Source: an uncultured Paracoccaceae bacterium (GTDB taxonomy: Bacteria > Pseudomonadota > Alphaproteobacteria > Rhodobacterales > Rhodobacteraceae). From it: a DNA stretch of 64,000 nt. The notes below the pieces were generated by a model. That model made no database searches and was not told the DNA's origin. It was given only the letters and a program-made list of their open reading frames with translations. The translations under genes and the position numbers were made by a program. Position 1 is the first letter of the stretch; each line of letters opens with the position of its first letter. This document shows positions 15,101 through 23,416 of this stretch, in pieces. The stretch lies in the NCBI GenBank assembly GCA_947492825.1, contig CANLNT010000002.1, positions 876,501 through 940,500 on the forward strand, written 5' to 3'.

Positions 15101-17497
15101 ATGAAATTCACCCTGTCCTGGCTGAAAACCCACCTTGAAACTGATGCATCTGTGGATGCCATCGCCGAGGCCCTGACCGATCTGGGGCTTGAGGTGGAAG
15201 GCATTGAAAACCCGGCTGAAAAGCTGCGAGATTTCACCCTTGGCTACGTCACCCACGCGGAAAAGCACCCCGATGCCGACAAGCTGCGGGTGTGCAAGGT
15301 CGACACTGACGAGGGTGAGTTGCAGATTATCTGTGGTGCGCCAAATGCGCGCGCAGGCATCACCGTCGTTGTCGCCAAACCTGGCGTCTATGTTCCGGGG
15401 ATCGACACCACCATTGGCGTGGGCAAGATCCGTGGGATCGAAAGCTACGGCATGATGGCGTCAGAGCGCGAGATGGAGCTGTCAGACGAACATGATGGCA
15501 TTATCGAATTGCCCTCTGGCGAGGTTGGTCAATCCTTCACCGACTGGCTGGCGAAAAATGACCCCGCCAAGGTCGATCCGGTCATTGAGATCGCGATTAC
15601 CCCGAACCGCCCTGACGCGCTGGGTGTCCATGGGATCGCACGCGATCTGGCGGCGCGCGGCCTTGGGACGCTTAAGCCGCTCACCACGCCAGCGGTCGAA
15701 AGCAGCTTTCAGTCGCCGCTCACCGTCAGCATTGATGACGATACGCGCGACGGCTGCCCTGCGTTCTATGGCCGCCTGATCCGTGGCGTTCAAAACGGCC
15801 CCAGCCCGCAGTGGCTGCAGGACCGGCTGCGCGCGATTGGCCTGCGTCCGATCTCGTTTCTTGTCGATGTGACGAATTTCTTCACCTACGACCTGAACCG
15901 CCCGCTGCACGTCTTTGACGCGGACAAGGTTTCAGGCAATCTGCGCGTACACCGCGCCGCCGGTGGGGAAGAGATCGTAGCGCTGGATGACAAGACCTAC
16001 ACGCTGTCCAAGGGCCAGATGGTCATTTCCGACGACAACGGCCCCGAAAGCATCGCGGGTATCATGGGTGGGGCCGAGACCGGCTGCACACCCGAGACGG
16101 TGAATGTCTTTGTGGAAAGCGCCTATTGGGACCCGATCCAGATCGCCTATACGGGCCGCGCGTTGAAAATCAACTCTGACGCGCGCTATCGGTTTGAACG
16201 CGGTGTTGACCCGTCCTTTACCCCCAACGGGGTCGATCATGCCACGGCGATGATCCTCGACATTGCGGGGGGTGAGGCCTCAAACCTCGTCTCTGCTGGT
16301 CGTGTGCCGGACACCACGCGCAGCTACAAGCTGAACGCCAAGCGGGTGATCAGCCTTGTCGGCATGGACATCCCAGAAGCGACCCAGCGCCAGACGCTCA
16401 CCGCACTTGGCTTCCGGCTCGAAGGTGACATGGCCCATGTGCCGCCTTGGCGTCCTGATGTGCAGGGAGAGGCTGATCTGGTCGAAGAGGTCGCGCGCAT
16501 CGCCTCGCTGACCAAGCTTGAGGGCAAGCCATTGCCACGGATCAATGCAGGCGTGCCGAAGCCGATCCTGACGCCAAGCCAGACGCGCGCGCGTACGGCG
16601 CGGCGCACAGCAGCCGCGCTTGGCTACAATGAATGCGTGACCTATAGCTTCATCGACCAGCCGACGGCGGCGCTGTTCAAGGGTGGTGAAGACAACACCA
16701 TGCTGGAAAACCCGATCTCCAGCGAGATGAGCCATATGCGCCCGGCGCTTTTGCCTGGCCTGTTGCAGGCCGCGGCCCGCAATCAGGCGCGTGGTTTCAT
16801 GGATATGGCCCTGTTTGAGGTGGGTGATGCTTTCCACGGCGGCGAACCGGGCGAGCAGCACACGCTTGTCACTGGCCTGCTGGTCGGCCGGACGGGGCCC
16901 AAGGACGTCCTTGGGGCGTCCCGCGCGGTGGATGTCTATGACGTGAAAGCGGATGCAGAGGCTGTGTTGGCCGCAATGGGTGCGCCTGCAAAGGTGCAAA
17001 TCCTGCGCGGTGCCGCCCCATGGTGGCATCCCGGCCGCCACGGCATGATTTGTCTGGGGCCGAAAAAGGTGCTGGGTGTCTTTGGTGAGATCCATCCCAA
17101 GGTGTTGCGCGAAATGGATGTCAAAGGCCCCGCGATGGGCTTTTCCCTTTGGCCTGATGAGATTCCGCAGCCAAAGAACCGCACCACCAACAAAGGGGCT
17201 GCGAAGATTAACGATCTGCAAGCGGTTGAACGTGACTTCGCCTTTGTCGTGAACGCCGATGTCGAGGCGCTGACGCTGGTTAACGCCGCTGCCGGGGCTG
17301 ACAAAGCCCTGATTACGGATGTGCGTGTATTTGACGAATTCATCGGCGGATCACTGGGCGAGGGCAAGAAATCGCTCGCCATCACCGTGCGGATGCAGCC
17401 CAGCGACAAGACGCTGAAGGATGACGACATCGCAGCGGTCGGTGCCAAGATCGTCGAAAAGGTGACGAAGGCCACCGGGGGCAGCCTGCGTGGCTGA
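15101..17497 (+). CDS. pheT: Phenylalanine-tRNA ligase beta subunit
   Basis: 798 residues, normal length for PheT. It has the N-terminal M-K-F-T-L-S-W-L-K and a tRNA-binding OB domain (about 39-150, including C-G-A-P-N-A-R). B3/B4 editing domains follow (T-P-N-R-P-D-A-L-G-V-H-G-I-A-R-D-L), then B5, the catalytic-like core, and a C-terminal ferredoxin-fold anticodon domain (A-V-E-R-D-F-A-F-V, V-R-M-Q-P-S-D-K-T-L). The ATG at 15101 gives the canonical start; the extension to 15050 is not supported. Its last 8 bases overlap the following GNAT gene. Confidence 0.97.
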   Translation: MKFTLSWLKTHLETDASVDAIAEALTDLGLEVEGIENPAEKLRDFTLGYVTHAEKHPDADKLRVCKVDTDEGELQIICGAPNARAGITVVVAKPGVYVPGIDTTIGVGKIRGIESYGMMASEREMELSDEHDGIIELPSGEVGQSFTDWLAKNDPAKVDPVIEIAITPNRPDALGVHGIARDLAARGLGTLKPLTTPAVESSFQSPLTVSIDDDTRDGCPAFYGRLIRGVQNGPSPQWLQDRLRAIGLRPISFLVDVTNFFTYDLNRPLHVFDADKVSGNLRVHRAAGGEEIVALDDKTYTLSKGQMVISDDNGPESIAGIMGGAETGCTPETVNVFVESAYWDPIQIAYTGRALKINSDARYRFERGVDPSFTPNGVDHATAMILDIAGGEASNLVSAGRVPDTTRSYKLNAKRVISLVGMDIPEATQRQTLTALGFRLEGDMAHVPPWRPDVQGEADLVEEVARIASLTKLEGKPLPRINAGVPKPILTPSQTRARTARRTAAALGYNECVTYSFIDQPTAALFKGGEDNTMLENPISSEMSHMRPALLPGLLQAAARNQARGFMDMALFEVGDAFHGGEPGEQHTLVTGLLVGRTGPKDVLGASRAVDVYDVKADAEAVLAAMGAPAKVQILRGAAPWWHPGRHGMICLGPKKVLGVFGEIHPKVLREMDVKGPAMGFSLWPDEIPQPKNRTTNKGAAKINDLQAVERDFAFVVNADVEALTLVNAAAGADKALITDVRVFDEFIGGSLGEGKKSLAITVRMQPSDKTLKDDDIAAVGAKIVEKVTKATGGSLRG

Positions 17498-17921
17498 TGC
17501 CCTGATCCTGCGCCGGGCGGTTGCGTCCGATGCGCAGGGTTTGGTGCGGGTTGTAAAGGCCGCCTATGCCGCTTTTGCGGATCTTGATCTGCCACCTGTG
17601 GCCGAAGGGTTGGATGCAGATATCCGGGATCACTCTGTCTGGGTGGCGGAACTTGATGGTCAAATCGTCGGCGGCATCGTCCTGATCATGTCGGACCCGC
17701 CCAAAATCGCCAACCTCGCCGTTGATCCGAACGTCAAAGGGCAGGGGCTGGGCCGCAAGCTGGTAAACCTCGCCACCGATGCCGCCCGCGCGGCGGGCCA
17801 CCGGCAGGTCCAACTGACAACCCACGCCGACATGTCCGCAACCCGCGCGTTCTACGCCCGACTTGGCTGGGTCGAAACTGGGCAGGACGGCAACAAGGTC
17901 TACATGACCTTGCAACTGTAA
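17490..17921 (+). CDS. GNAT family N-acetyltransferase
   Basis: 143 residues, GTG start inside the end of pheT (8-base overlap), so translation is probably coupled. The acetyl-CoA binding core is readable: L-A-V-D-P-N-V-K-G-Q-G-L-G-R-K-L-V-N (motif A) and T-R-A-F-Y-A-R-L-G-W-V-E-T-G (motif B). Substrate cannot be predicted. The YtoQ-family gene follows 16 bp later. Confidence 0.88.
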   Translation: MADALILRRAVASDAQGLVRVVKAAYAAFADLDLPPVAEGLDADIRDHSVWVAELDGQIVGGIVLIMSDPPKIANLAVDPNVKGQGLGRKLVNLATDAARAAGHRQVQLTTHADMSATRAFYARLGWVETGQDGNKVYMTLQL

Positions 17922-17937
17922 AGAAAAGGACTCCAAA

Positions 17938-18387
17938 ATGACCTTGCGCATCTATCTTTCTGGCGAAATCCATACCGATTGGCGTGACCAGATCACCGCC
18001 GGTGCGGCGGGGTTGGATGTGGCCTTTGACAGCCCGGTCACTGATCATGCGGCGTCAGACGATTGCGGCGTTGTGATCATGGGGGCAGAGCCGGACAAGT
18101 TCTGGCATGACCACAAGGGCGCCAAGCTGAACGCGATTCGCACGCGGCATGGGATCGAGAATGCTGATGTGGTCGTTGTTCGCTTTGGCGAAAAGTACAA
18201 GCAGTGGAACGCCGCCTTTGATGCCGGTATGGCCGCCGCCCTTGGCAAATCGCTCATCGTCATGCACGGGGCCGACCATCAGCATGCGCTGAAAGAGGTG
18301 GATGCCGCGGCGCTCGCCGTTGTGGAAACGCCGCAGCAGGTGGTCCAGATTTTGGACTATGTGCTGTCGGGCAAGCTGCCCGGCTGA
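17938..18387 (+). CDS. YtoQ family protein
   Basis: 149 residues matching the YtoQ family, which resembles nucleoside 2-deoxyribosyltransferases. Features include L-R-I-Y-L-S-G-E-I-H-T-D-W-R at the N terminus, S-P-V-T-D-H, G-A-E-P-D-K-F-W-H-D and V-V-V-R-F-G-E-K-Y-K-Q-W-N-A-A-F-D-A-G. The biochemical function is not established in the family. A GGACTCC-like stretch precedes the ATG. It ends a plus-strand run from pheT and is convergent with a GST gene; a GC-rich 8-bp hairpin at 18409-18425 lies between. Confidence 0.83.
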   Translation: MTLRIYLSGEIHTDWRDQITAGAAGLDVAFDSPVTDHAASDDCGVVIMGAEPDKFWHDHKGAKLNAIRTRHGIENADVVVVRFGEKYKQWNAAFDAGMAAALGKSLIVMHGADHQHALKEVDAAALAVVETPQQVVQILDYVLSGKLPG

Positions 18388-18408
18388 CCCATCAGGTCAA
18401 ACCGGGCA

Positions 18409-18425
18409 GGGCGGGTGACCCGCCC
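18409..18425. repeat. GC-rich hairpin between convergent genes
   Basis: GGGCGGGT and ACCCGCCC form a perfect 8-bp inverted repeat around one base. There is no T run on either side, so it is at best a weak terminator or an mRNA 3' stem. Confidence 0.5.
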
Positions 18426-18435
18426 CCGTGGGCGC

Positions 18436-19134
18436 TTAGCCGTCGGGGTTGGGAATGCGCTTGGCCCTTTGCACCGCGGGGCGGTCGTAGAAGCGTTCCA
18501 CATAGGCCGGGACATGGGTCAGGTCATTGTAGCCCGTGATGTCCTTTGTGCCGTAGAATTCCAGCGCGTTCAGCCAGGGCGCAATCGCCATATCCGCAAT
18601 GGAATAGTCACCGGCAACCCAGTCGCGCGATGCCAGTTGGCCCTCGAGCACGTTCAGCAGGCGCTTGGCCTCGTCCACGTAGCGCTGTTTCGGGCGCGGG
18701 TCTTCGATATCTTTGCCTGCGAACTTGTGAAAGAACCCCATTTGCCCGAACATCGGGCCAACGCCGCCCATCTGGAACATCAGCCACTGGGTGATATGGG
18801 CCTTGTCACGGGCGTCTTGTCCAATGAACTTGCCTGTCTTCTCCGCCAGATACAGCAGGATCGCACCGCTTTCGAACAGACCAATCGGTCCGTCTGGGCC
18901 GTCAGGATCAATAATCGCGGGGATCTTGTTGTTGGGATTCAGCGACAGAAAGGCGTCACTTTTGACGTCAGCGTCGGCCAACGTCACCAGATGCGGTTCG
19001 TAAGCAAGGCCCATTTCTTCCAGTGCAACTGAGGCTTTGACCCCGTTAGGCGTGGGATATGAATAAAGCTGGATCACCGACGGGTCCTTCGCAGGCCAGC
19101 GTTTGGTGATCGGAAAGTGTGAAAGGTCCGTCAT
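18436..19134 (-). CDS. Glutathione S-transferase family protein (YfcG/YghU-like)
   Basis: 232 residues. N-terminal thioredoxin-fold GST domain with I-Q-L-Y-S-Y-P-T-P-N-G-V-K-A-S-V-A-L-E-E, N-P-N-N-K-I-P-A-I and L-F-E-S-G-A-I-L-L-Y-L-A-E. All-alpha C-terminal domain with W-L-M-F-Q-M-G-G-V-G-P-M-F-G-Q and Y-S-I-A-D-M-A-I-A-P-W. The P-N-G-x-K pattern and the Q-M-G-G-x-G-P-M-x-G-Q segment are those of the nu-class YfcG/YghU proteins, which reduce disulfides or peroxides with glutathione. Substrate here unknown. It stands alone on the minus strand. Confidence 0.88.
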   Translation of the reverse strand: MTDLSHFPITKRWPAKDPSVIQLYSYPTPNGVKASVALEEMGLAYEPHLVTLADADVKSDAFLSLNPNNKIPAIIDPDGPDGPIGLFESGAILLYLAEKTGKFIGQDARDKAHITQWLMFQMGGVGPMFGQMGFFHKFAGKDIEDPRPKQRYVDEAKRLLNVLEGQLASRDWVAGDYSIADMAIAPWLNALEFYGTKDITGYNDLTHVPAYVERFYDRPAVQRAKRIPNPDG

Positions 19135-19288
19135 TCTGCGGTTTCCCCTAAAAGTGGATCAGATAGTCAACTTGGGGGGAGCATTGACCGAATAAAACCC
19201 CTTGGAATGTTAACGAAATGCGATACGACTGTGCACGCCCGCGCAGAAGTCATGCTGCGCAAGCTAAAAAACTGGAACAGGGGACACT

Positions 19289-19717
19289 ATGCTATCTGAA
19301 TTCAAGGACTTCATCGCCAAAGGCAATGTCATGGACATGGCCGTTGGTATCATCATCGGCGCGGCCTTTACCGCCATCGTGACATCGCTGGTTGGCGATC
19401 TGATTAACCCGATTATCGGCCTTGTGTCGGGCGGTGTTGATTTCACCAACAACTATGCCGTGCTGGGTGGTGAAGTGCCAGAGGGCGCATCACTCGAAGC
19501 CGCACGCGAAGCGGGTGCCTCCGTCTTTGCCTATGGTGCTTTCATCATGGCGATCATCAATTTTCTGATCATCGCGTTCGTGGTGTTCATGCTGGTGCGC
19601 TACGTCAACAAAGTCAAAGCCGCTGCTGAAACTGCAGAAGAGGAAGCCCCGGCAGAAGATCCCGGCCCCACAGAGCTGGACCTGCTCAAGGAAATCCGCG
19701 ACGCGCTGGCAAAATAA
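19289..19717 (+). CDS. mscL: Large-conductance mechanosensitive channel
   Basis: 142-residue inner-membrane channel that opens under osmotic downshock. N terminus [27 protein letters not shown], then TM1, a periplasmic loop ([10 protein letters not shown]), TM2 ([19 protein letters not shown]) and an acidic C-terminal helix with [20 protein letters not shown] ribosome binding site lies just upstream, and a terminator follows. Confidence 0.96.
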   Translation: MLSEFKDFIAKGNVMDMAVGIIIGAAFTAIVTSLVGDLINPIIGLVSGGVDFTNNYAVLGGEVPEGASLEAAREAGASVFAYGAFIMAIINFLIIAFVVFMLVRYVNKVKAAAETAEEEAPAEDPGPTELDLLKEIRDALAK

Positions 19718-19747
19718 GTCCGCGCCGGATCATCCGGACAAACATGC

Positions 19748-19777
19748 AAAGGCCTGCCAAGATCGGCGGGCCTTTTT
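19748..19777 (+). terminator. Rho-independent terminator of mscL
   Basis: AAAGGCCTGCC pairs with GGCGGGCCTTT (one G-T wobble) around a short loop and ends in five T. The reverse strand has a shorter T run, so weak action on the minus-strand small gene is possible. Confidence 0.88.
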
Positions 19778-19787
19778 CATTTGTGCA

Positions 19788-19913
19788 TCAGTGCTTTGTG
19801 CGGCGCGCCGGGTCAGGGCGCTTGGCCGGTGATTGTGAACGGGTCAGCATCAAGATCACACAGGCCGCAAGCGCAAGCCCCGCCGTTGCAATCATATATG
19901 TGGTACCGTCCAT
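19788..19913 (-). CDS. Possible 41-residue single-pass membrane protein
   Basis: Short frame with good start context: GGGTGAGCGA directly before the ATG at 19913. The product begins M-D-G-T-T-Y and has one hydrophobic helix (M-I-A-T-A-G-L-A-L-A-A-C-V-I-L-M-L). A short basic tail follows (T-R-S-Q-S-P-A-K-R-P-D-P-A-R-R-T-K-H), an arrangement typical of small inner-membrane proteins. It lies in an otherwise empty 290-bp gap, convergent with mscL and downstream of the general stress response kinase gene on the same strand. No homologue is known to me; it could be a chance frame. Confidence 0.45.
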   Translation of the reverse strand: MDGTTYMIATAGLALAACVILMLTRSQSPAKRPDPARRTKH

Positions 19914-20007
19914 TCGCTCACCCATTTATTAACAAATGGTTAACGCGGCAGCGGCGATCTGGTTCCCTCTTAATTCCAATTCTGCTTGACGTAGGCGGAA
20001 ACCCGCC

Positions 20008-21693
20008 TCAAAAGCTGCGATCCGCATAGTCAAAAGCCTGCAAATCAAAGGCAACAGCGATGCTGCGACCACTATCGGTGCGGGTGATCTGCGCGGTGCT
20101 GTCCAGTTGCCGGGCAAAGGCCTGCACCAGCCGCATCTCCAACCCGTCCTTTTCTTGGGGCGTCATGCCGCCTTCGGGGACCTGATGATCAATCCGCAGT
20201 TCTGCCAGCTTGCTTGACGTCGCCGAGAACGTGACCGCAATTTGGTGCGGCTGATCGGCGGCGTCCAGAACCACGCGCAATGTCAACATCGCCAATTCGC
20301 TGGCCAGCAAGGTCAACGGCACGGCCTGATCTGCGGACAAGTTGGCGTCGTCATAGGCGGTCTGCACATCAATCCGCGCGCCGGGCAAGGTGCTGGGGTT
20401 CAGCACCGGGCCAAAGACATCCTCCAGCAATTGCGCGGCTTGCGTGCGCTGCATGTCCTGCGCGGCATAAAGGTGGCCATAGACCGTCGCCAATCCGCGC
20501 ACACGATCCTTGAGCCGGTCCAGAATATCGCGCGCCTCTGCGCTTTGGGTTTCACGCACCTGTAGATTCATGATCGACGACACCAGTTGCAGGTTGTTTT
20601 TGATCCGGTGGTGCACCTCTTTGATTAGGATGTTCTTGTCGCGCAGCGCGTCTTCCATCCGTGCCTCTTCACTGATCAGATCAAGCGCCATGCCCTGAAA
20701 CGTCGCCTCAAGCGCGCGGATTTCAGCGGGAACACCGGCGTCGGTGGTCGGCGGACTGATCCGGCGATGGCGGCCAAAATCGCGCATCTGAAGGTCCAGT
20801 CTTTGAACATGGCGCACCACCAGCCGGTGCATGGCAAGATAGGCCACAGCAAGGCTTGCCCCCCACATCAGGAGTGGGAAAAGCGGCCCCGGCAGGCCGA
20901 AAATAGCAGCATCGCGCGGCGGACGCGGCCAAGTGGCCACGGCATAGACATGGTCAGGGATCATAGGGCGCACCACCAGCATGCGCACAGTACCGTCCGG
21001 TCCTGTGATCTCGCCTGCGGTCGCCTGTTGCAGTTGACCGCCTGTTATAGCAACCACCTGGTCCATCGTTGGCGCGTCACCGCCTGACAGCAGCGACAGC
21101 CCATCCGGCGTATAAAGCGACAATGACAGTGGTGCATCCGGCGCGCTGAGCGGCACCGGGTCCAAGGGGACATACAACGCCACATGTCCAAGCGGCACGC
21201 CTTGCGCACTGGTCACCGGCCACAGCAGGCTTACCATCGCACCGCCGGTCGCGATGGCTTGGGTTTGAGGATAAATCACAAGGCCGCCGTCTGCGGTGCG
21301 ATCGGCCAGATCGGTGGGCAGCGCCGGGGCGGCGATGGTATCAGCGGTCGCACATATCACTAGGCCCTCGGGGTTCACGATGACTGCCTCTGTCAGGGCA
21401 GGAACCGCGTGCAAGCCCCCCGCCAAAACCGCGCGGCAGGCCGCTGGCTGATCCAGCACCGGCACGGTCAACCCTGCCAATGCGGCGGCCACGCCCATTG
21501 CGTTTTCCAACGTCAGCGTGGCGGATTGTGTGGCGACCTCCGTCGCGCCGATCAAGGATTGGCGCAGGTGGTTATCGGCAACTTCCGTGGTTGCGGTGGT
21601 CTGGATCACGCCCAGATAGCCCAGCGGCAGCAACGCCAGCGTCAGAAGCAGCATGATCCGAACTGGCAAGCGCCCGGCCATGCCCAAGCGCAT
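20008..21693 (-). CDS. HisKA_2-type sensor kinase of the general stress response, degenerate ATPase domain
   Basis: About 561 residues (563 if the GTG at 21699, which overlaps the ecfG stop as GTGA, is used). The numbering here starts at that GTG. TM1 is near 14-32. An extracytoplasmic sensory domain of about 230 residues follows, with TM2 near 272-292. The dimerisation domain has I-K-E-V-H-H-R-I-K-N-N-L-Q-L-V (phospho-His 364). The C-terminal ATP-binding domain departs from consensus: the invariant N-box Asn after E-L-x-x is Leu472, the D-x-G-x-G segment reads D-H-Q-V-P-E-G-G, and the later G-L-G-L box reads G-L-E-M. Position in a nepR-ecfG-kinase operon suggests it acts on PhyR. It may have weak or no kinase activity. 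Confidence 0.85.
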   Translation of the reverse strand: MRLGMAGRLPVRIMLLLTLALLPLGYLGVIQTTATTEVADNHLRQSLIGATEVATQSATLTLENAMGVAAALAGLTVPVLDQPAACRAVLAGGLHAVPALTEAVIVNPEGLVICATADTIAAPALPTDLADRTADGGLVIYPQTQAIATGGAMVSLLWPVTSAQGVPLGHVALYVPLDPVPLSAPDAPLSLSLYTPDGLSLLSGGDAPTMDQVVAITGGQLQQATAGEITGPDGTVRMLVVRPMIPDHVYAVATWPRPPRDAAIFGLPGPLFPLLMWGASLAVAYLAMHRLVVRHVQRLDLQMRDFGRHRRISPPTTDAGVPAEIRALEATFQGMALDLISEEARMEDALRDKNILIKEVHHRIKNNLQLVSSIMNLQVRETQSAEARDILDRLKDRVRGLATVYGHLYAAQDMQRTQAAQLLEDVFGPVLNPSTLPGARIDVQTAYDDANLSADQAVPLTLLASELAMLTLRVVLDAADQPHQIAVTFSATSSKLAELRIDHQVPEGGMTPQEKDGLEMRLVQAFARQLDSTAQITRTDSGRSIAVAFDLQAFDYADRSF

Positions 21694-21695
21694 CT

Positions 21696-22256
21696 TCACA
21701 CCGTCTTACCGCCGCTACTTGCGACCACGGCCATTGTGGCCCGGTCGGTCAATTCCACCGGACCATCGGTATCCAAATGCATCAGCACCGCCAGTTGCTT
21801 GCGGCCCCGGTTTGCGCGGCTTTTGATCGTGCCCACGGCGACGCCACACATGGCTGCAGCCTCTTCATAGGAAAAGCCAGAGGCCCCCACGAGGATCAAC
21901 ACCTCGCGCTGTTCCACAGGCAGCGTGTCAAACGCCCGCTTGAAATCCTGAAACTGCAAGCGCCCGTCATGGGCGGGCTTTTCCGCCAGTTTTGCGGTGA
22001 TCGCGCCGTCAATATCTGCCACCTCGCGCCTGGCCTTGCGCCGTTCGGAATAGAAATTGTTGCGCAATATGGTGAACAGCCAGGCGCGCATATTGGTGCC
22101 GGCTGCGAACTTGCCAATGTTGGTCCATGCCTTGACGATTGTGTCTTGCACCAGATCATCAGCCTGACTTTTGTTGCGCGCCAGACTGATTGCAAAGGCG
22201 CGCAAGGCTGGCAGGTGGCTGACCAACTCTTCTTCAAGATCGGGGGCGGTCGTCAT
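21696..22256 (-). CDS. ecfG: ECF sigma factor EcfG (general stress response)
   Basis: 186 residues of the EcfG/ECF15 group. Sigma-2 region: L-P-A-L-R-A-F-A-I-S-L-A-R-N-K-S-Q-A-D-D-L-V-Q-D-T, then A-W-L-F-T-I-L-R-N-N-F-Y-S-E-R-R-K. Sigma-4 region: L-P-V-E-Q-R-E-V-L-I-L-V, S-Y-E-E-A-A-A-M-C-G-V-A-V-G-T-I-K-S-R-A-N-R. It directs RNA polymerase to GGAAC-N16/17-CGTT promoters after release from NepR. The ATG overlaps the nepR stop (ATGA) and the stop overlaps the kinase start (GTGA), so the three are tightly coupled. A matching promoter lies upstream of nepR, predicting autoregulation. Confidence 0.94.
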   Translation of the reverse strand: MTTAPDLEEELVSHLPALRAFAISLARNKSQADDLVQDTIVKAWTNIGKFAAGTNMRAWLFTILRNNFYSERRKARREVADIDGAITAKLAEKPAHDGRLQFQDFKRAFDTLPVEQREVLILVGASGFSYEEAAAMCGVAVGTIKSRANRGRKQLAVLMHLDTDGPVELTDRATMAVVASSGGKTV

Positions 22257-22417
22257 TTCTGCGGCCCGTCGTCCTGTGGCGACGCGCGAGTCTTGAGCTG
22301 GGCCAAAAGCTCGTGAAAGCGTTCGGGCAATTCTTCCTCGGCAGCCTCCGAAAAGACCCGGCGCAGGTTGGCGTCGATCAACGCTTTGGCCGTTTCGCTG
22401 GGTTGGTCTTTTGACAT
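22253..22417 (-). CDS. nepR: Anti-sigma factor NepR
   Basis: 54 residues. The conserved NepR core is plain: L-I-D-A-N-L-R-R-V-F-S-E-A-A-E-E-E-L-P-E-R-F-H-E-L-L-A-Q-L, with flexible, charged ends (M-S-K-D-Q-P-S-E-T and R-A-S-P-Q-D-D-G-P-Q-K). In the known partner switch NepR holds EcfG inactive until phosphorylated PhyR, whose N terminus mimics a sigma factor, pulls it away. ATG at 22417; the stop overlaps the ecfG start by 4 bases. Context (phyR divergent, ecfG next) makes the call firm despite the small size. Confidence 0.93.
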   Translation of the reverse strand: MSKDQPSETAKALIDANLRRVFSEAAEEELPERFHELLAQLKTRASPQDDGPQK

Positions 22418-22456
22418 GCTGTTTGAAACCGCGGATTGAGGGTAAATGTGTTTTCA

Positions 22457-22488
22457 GGAACTAAACGCCAAGATAGGCGTTAAGTTCC
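22457..22488. promoter_or_regulatory. Near-palindromic bidirectional EcfG promoter between nepR and phyR
   Basis: Plus strand: GGAAC at 22457-22461, 16 bases, CGTT at 22478-22481, ending 35 bp before the phyR start. Minus strand: GGAAC at 22488-22484, 16 bases, CGTT at 22467-22464, ending 46 bp before the nepR start. Both match the known EcfG consensus exactly. The arms GGAACTAAACGCC and GGCGTTAAGTTCC form an inverted repeat with one mismatch, so one 32-bp element can serve both directions. Confidence 0.9.
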
Positions 22489-22516
22489 ATAACAACCTAG
22501 GAAAATGGAAAACGTG

Positions 22517-23332
22517 ATGACAATTGCGACGGCGCAGGATGACCTTTCAGCGACGGTTGCGGCGCATTTGCCCTATCTGCGGCGGTATGCGCGTGCATTG
22601 ACCGGATCACAGGACAGCGGTGACGCCTTTGCCCTTGCCACGCTGCAAGACATTCTGTCGGACCCCGGTGCGCTGACAGGTGATGGCCCTGTCAAAGTGG
22701 CGCTCTTTGCGGTGATGCACCGGATCTGGACCGGTCGTCCGCCAGTTGACGCTGATGGCGCCTCGACCCGGATTGAGGCAGCAGCGCAGGCGCACCTGGC
22801 CAAGCTGACACCTGCCACGCGCGAGGCTTTGTTGCTGCAAACGCTTGAAGGGTTCAGCGACGACGAGGTGGGGCAGATCATTGGCACCACCGCGGCAAAG
22901 GCCGCGCGTCTGATTGGCATCGCGCACGCCGAGATGGCGCAAAGCGTGGTGGGCGACATCCTGATCATCGAGGACGAGGCGGTCATCGCCATGGACCTTG
23001 AAACCATCGTGTCAGAAGTGGGCCATACCGTCACCGGCGTCGCCCGGACCCATGCAGCCGCACTTGAATTGGCGCGAACGGCGCGTCCAGGGCTGATCCT
23101 GGCCGATATTCAATTGGCGGATAAATCGTCTGGCATTGACGCGGTGAATGATCTGCTGGGCCTGTTCGGCGATGTGCCTGTGATCTTTATCACTGCCTTC
23201 CCCGAACGGCTGTTGACCGGTGCCAAGCCGGAACCGGCTTTCTTGATTACCAAACCCTATGCCGAAGATCAGGTGCGGTCTGCGGTGGCGCAGGCGATGT
23301 TCTTTGCTTCGACCGAAACGCTGCAAGCCTGA
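22517..23332 (+). CDS. phyR: Anti-anti-sigma response regulator PhyR
   Basis: 271 residues. The N-terminal half (about 1-140) is sigma-factor-like (L-P-Y-L-R-R-Y-A-R-A-L-T-G, then A-T-R-E-A-L-L-L-Q-T-L-E-G-F-S-D-D-E-V). The C-terminal half is a receiver domain with acidic pair E152-D153, phospho-acceptor Asp197 in L-A-D-I-Q-L, Thr226 and Lys246 in I-T-K-P-Y. On phosphorylation the sigma-like domain binds NepR and frees EcfG. I favour the ATG at 22517 because GGAA lies 6 bases upstream; the ATG at 22505 has its only candidate site 2 bases away. It is divergent from nepR-ecfG-kinase and preceded by an EcfG promoter. Confidence 0.95.
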   Translation: MTIATAQDDLSATVAAHLPYLRRYARALTGSQDSGDAFALATLQDILSDPGALTGDGPVKVALFAVMHRIWTGRPPVDADGASTRIEAAAQAHLAKLTPATREALLLQTLEGFSDDEVGQIIGTTAAKAARLIGIAHAEMAQSVVGDILIIEDEAVIAMDLETIVSEVGHTVTGVARTHAAALELARTARPGLILADIQLADKSSGIDAVNDLLGLFGDVPVIFITAFPERLLTGAKPEPAFLITKPYAEDQVRSAVAQAMFFASTETLQA

Positions 23333-23336
23333 CGGG

Positions 23337-23383
23337 ACAGACCGGCAACGCGCAAGTTTCGGGAAGGCGCGTTACCGGTCTGT
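23337..23383. repeat. Strong hairpin just after phyR
   Basis: ACAGACCGG-C-AACGCGC pairs with GCGCGTT-A-CCGGTCTGT (16 bp, one mismatch) around a 13-base loop, starting 4 bases after the phyR stop. No T run follows on either strand. It may be a 3' stabilising stem of phyR mRNA, or part of a minus-strand transcript from the promoter-like site at 23417-23442. Confidence 0.7.
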
Positions 23384-23416
23384 AAGGCACGGGGACAGGC
23401 GCCTTTGAGTTGTGAT

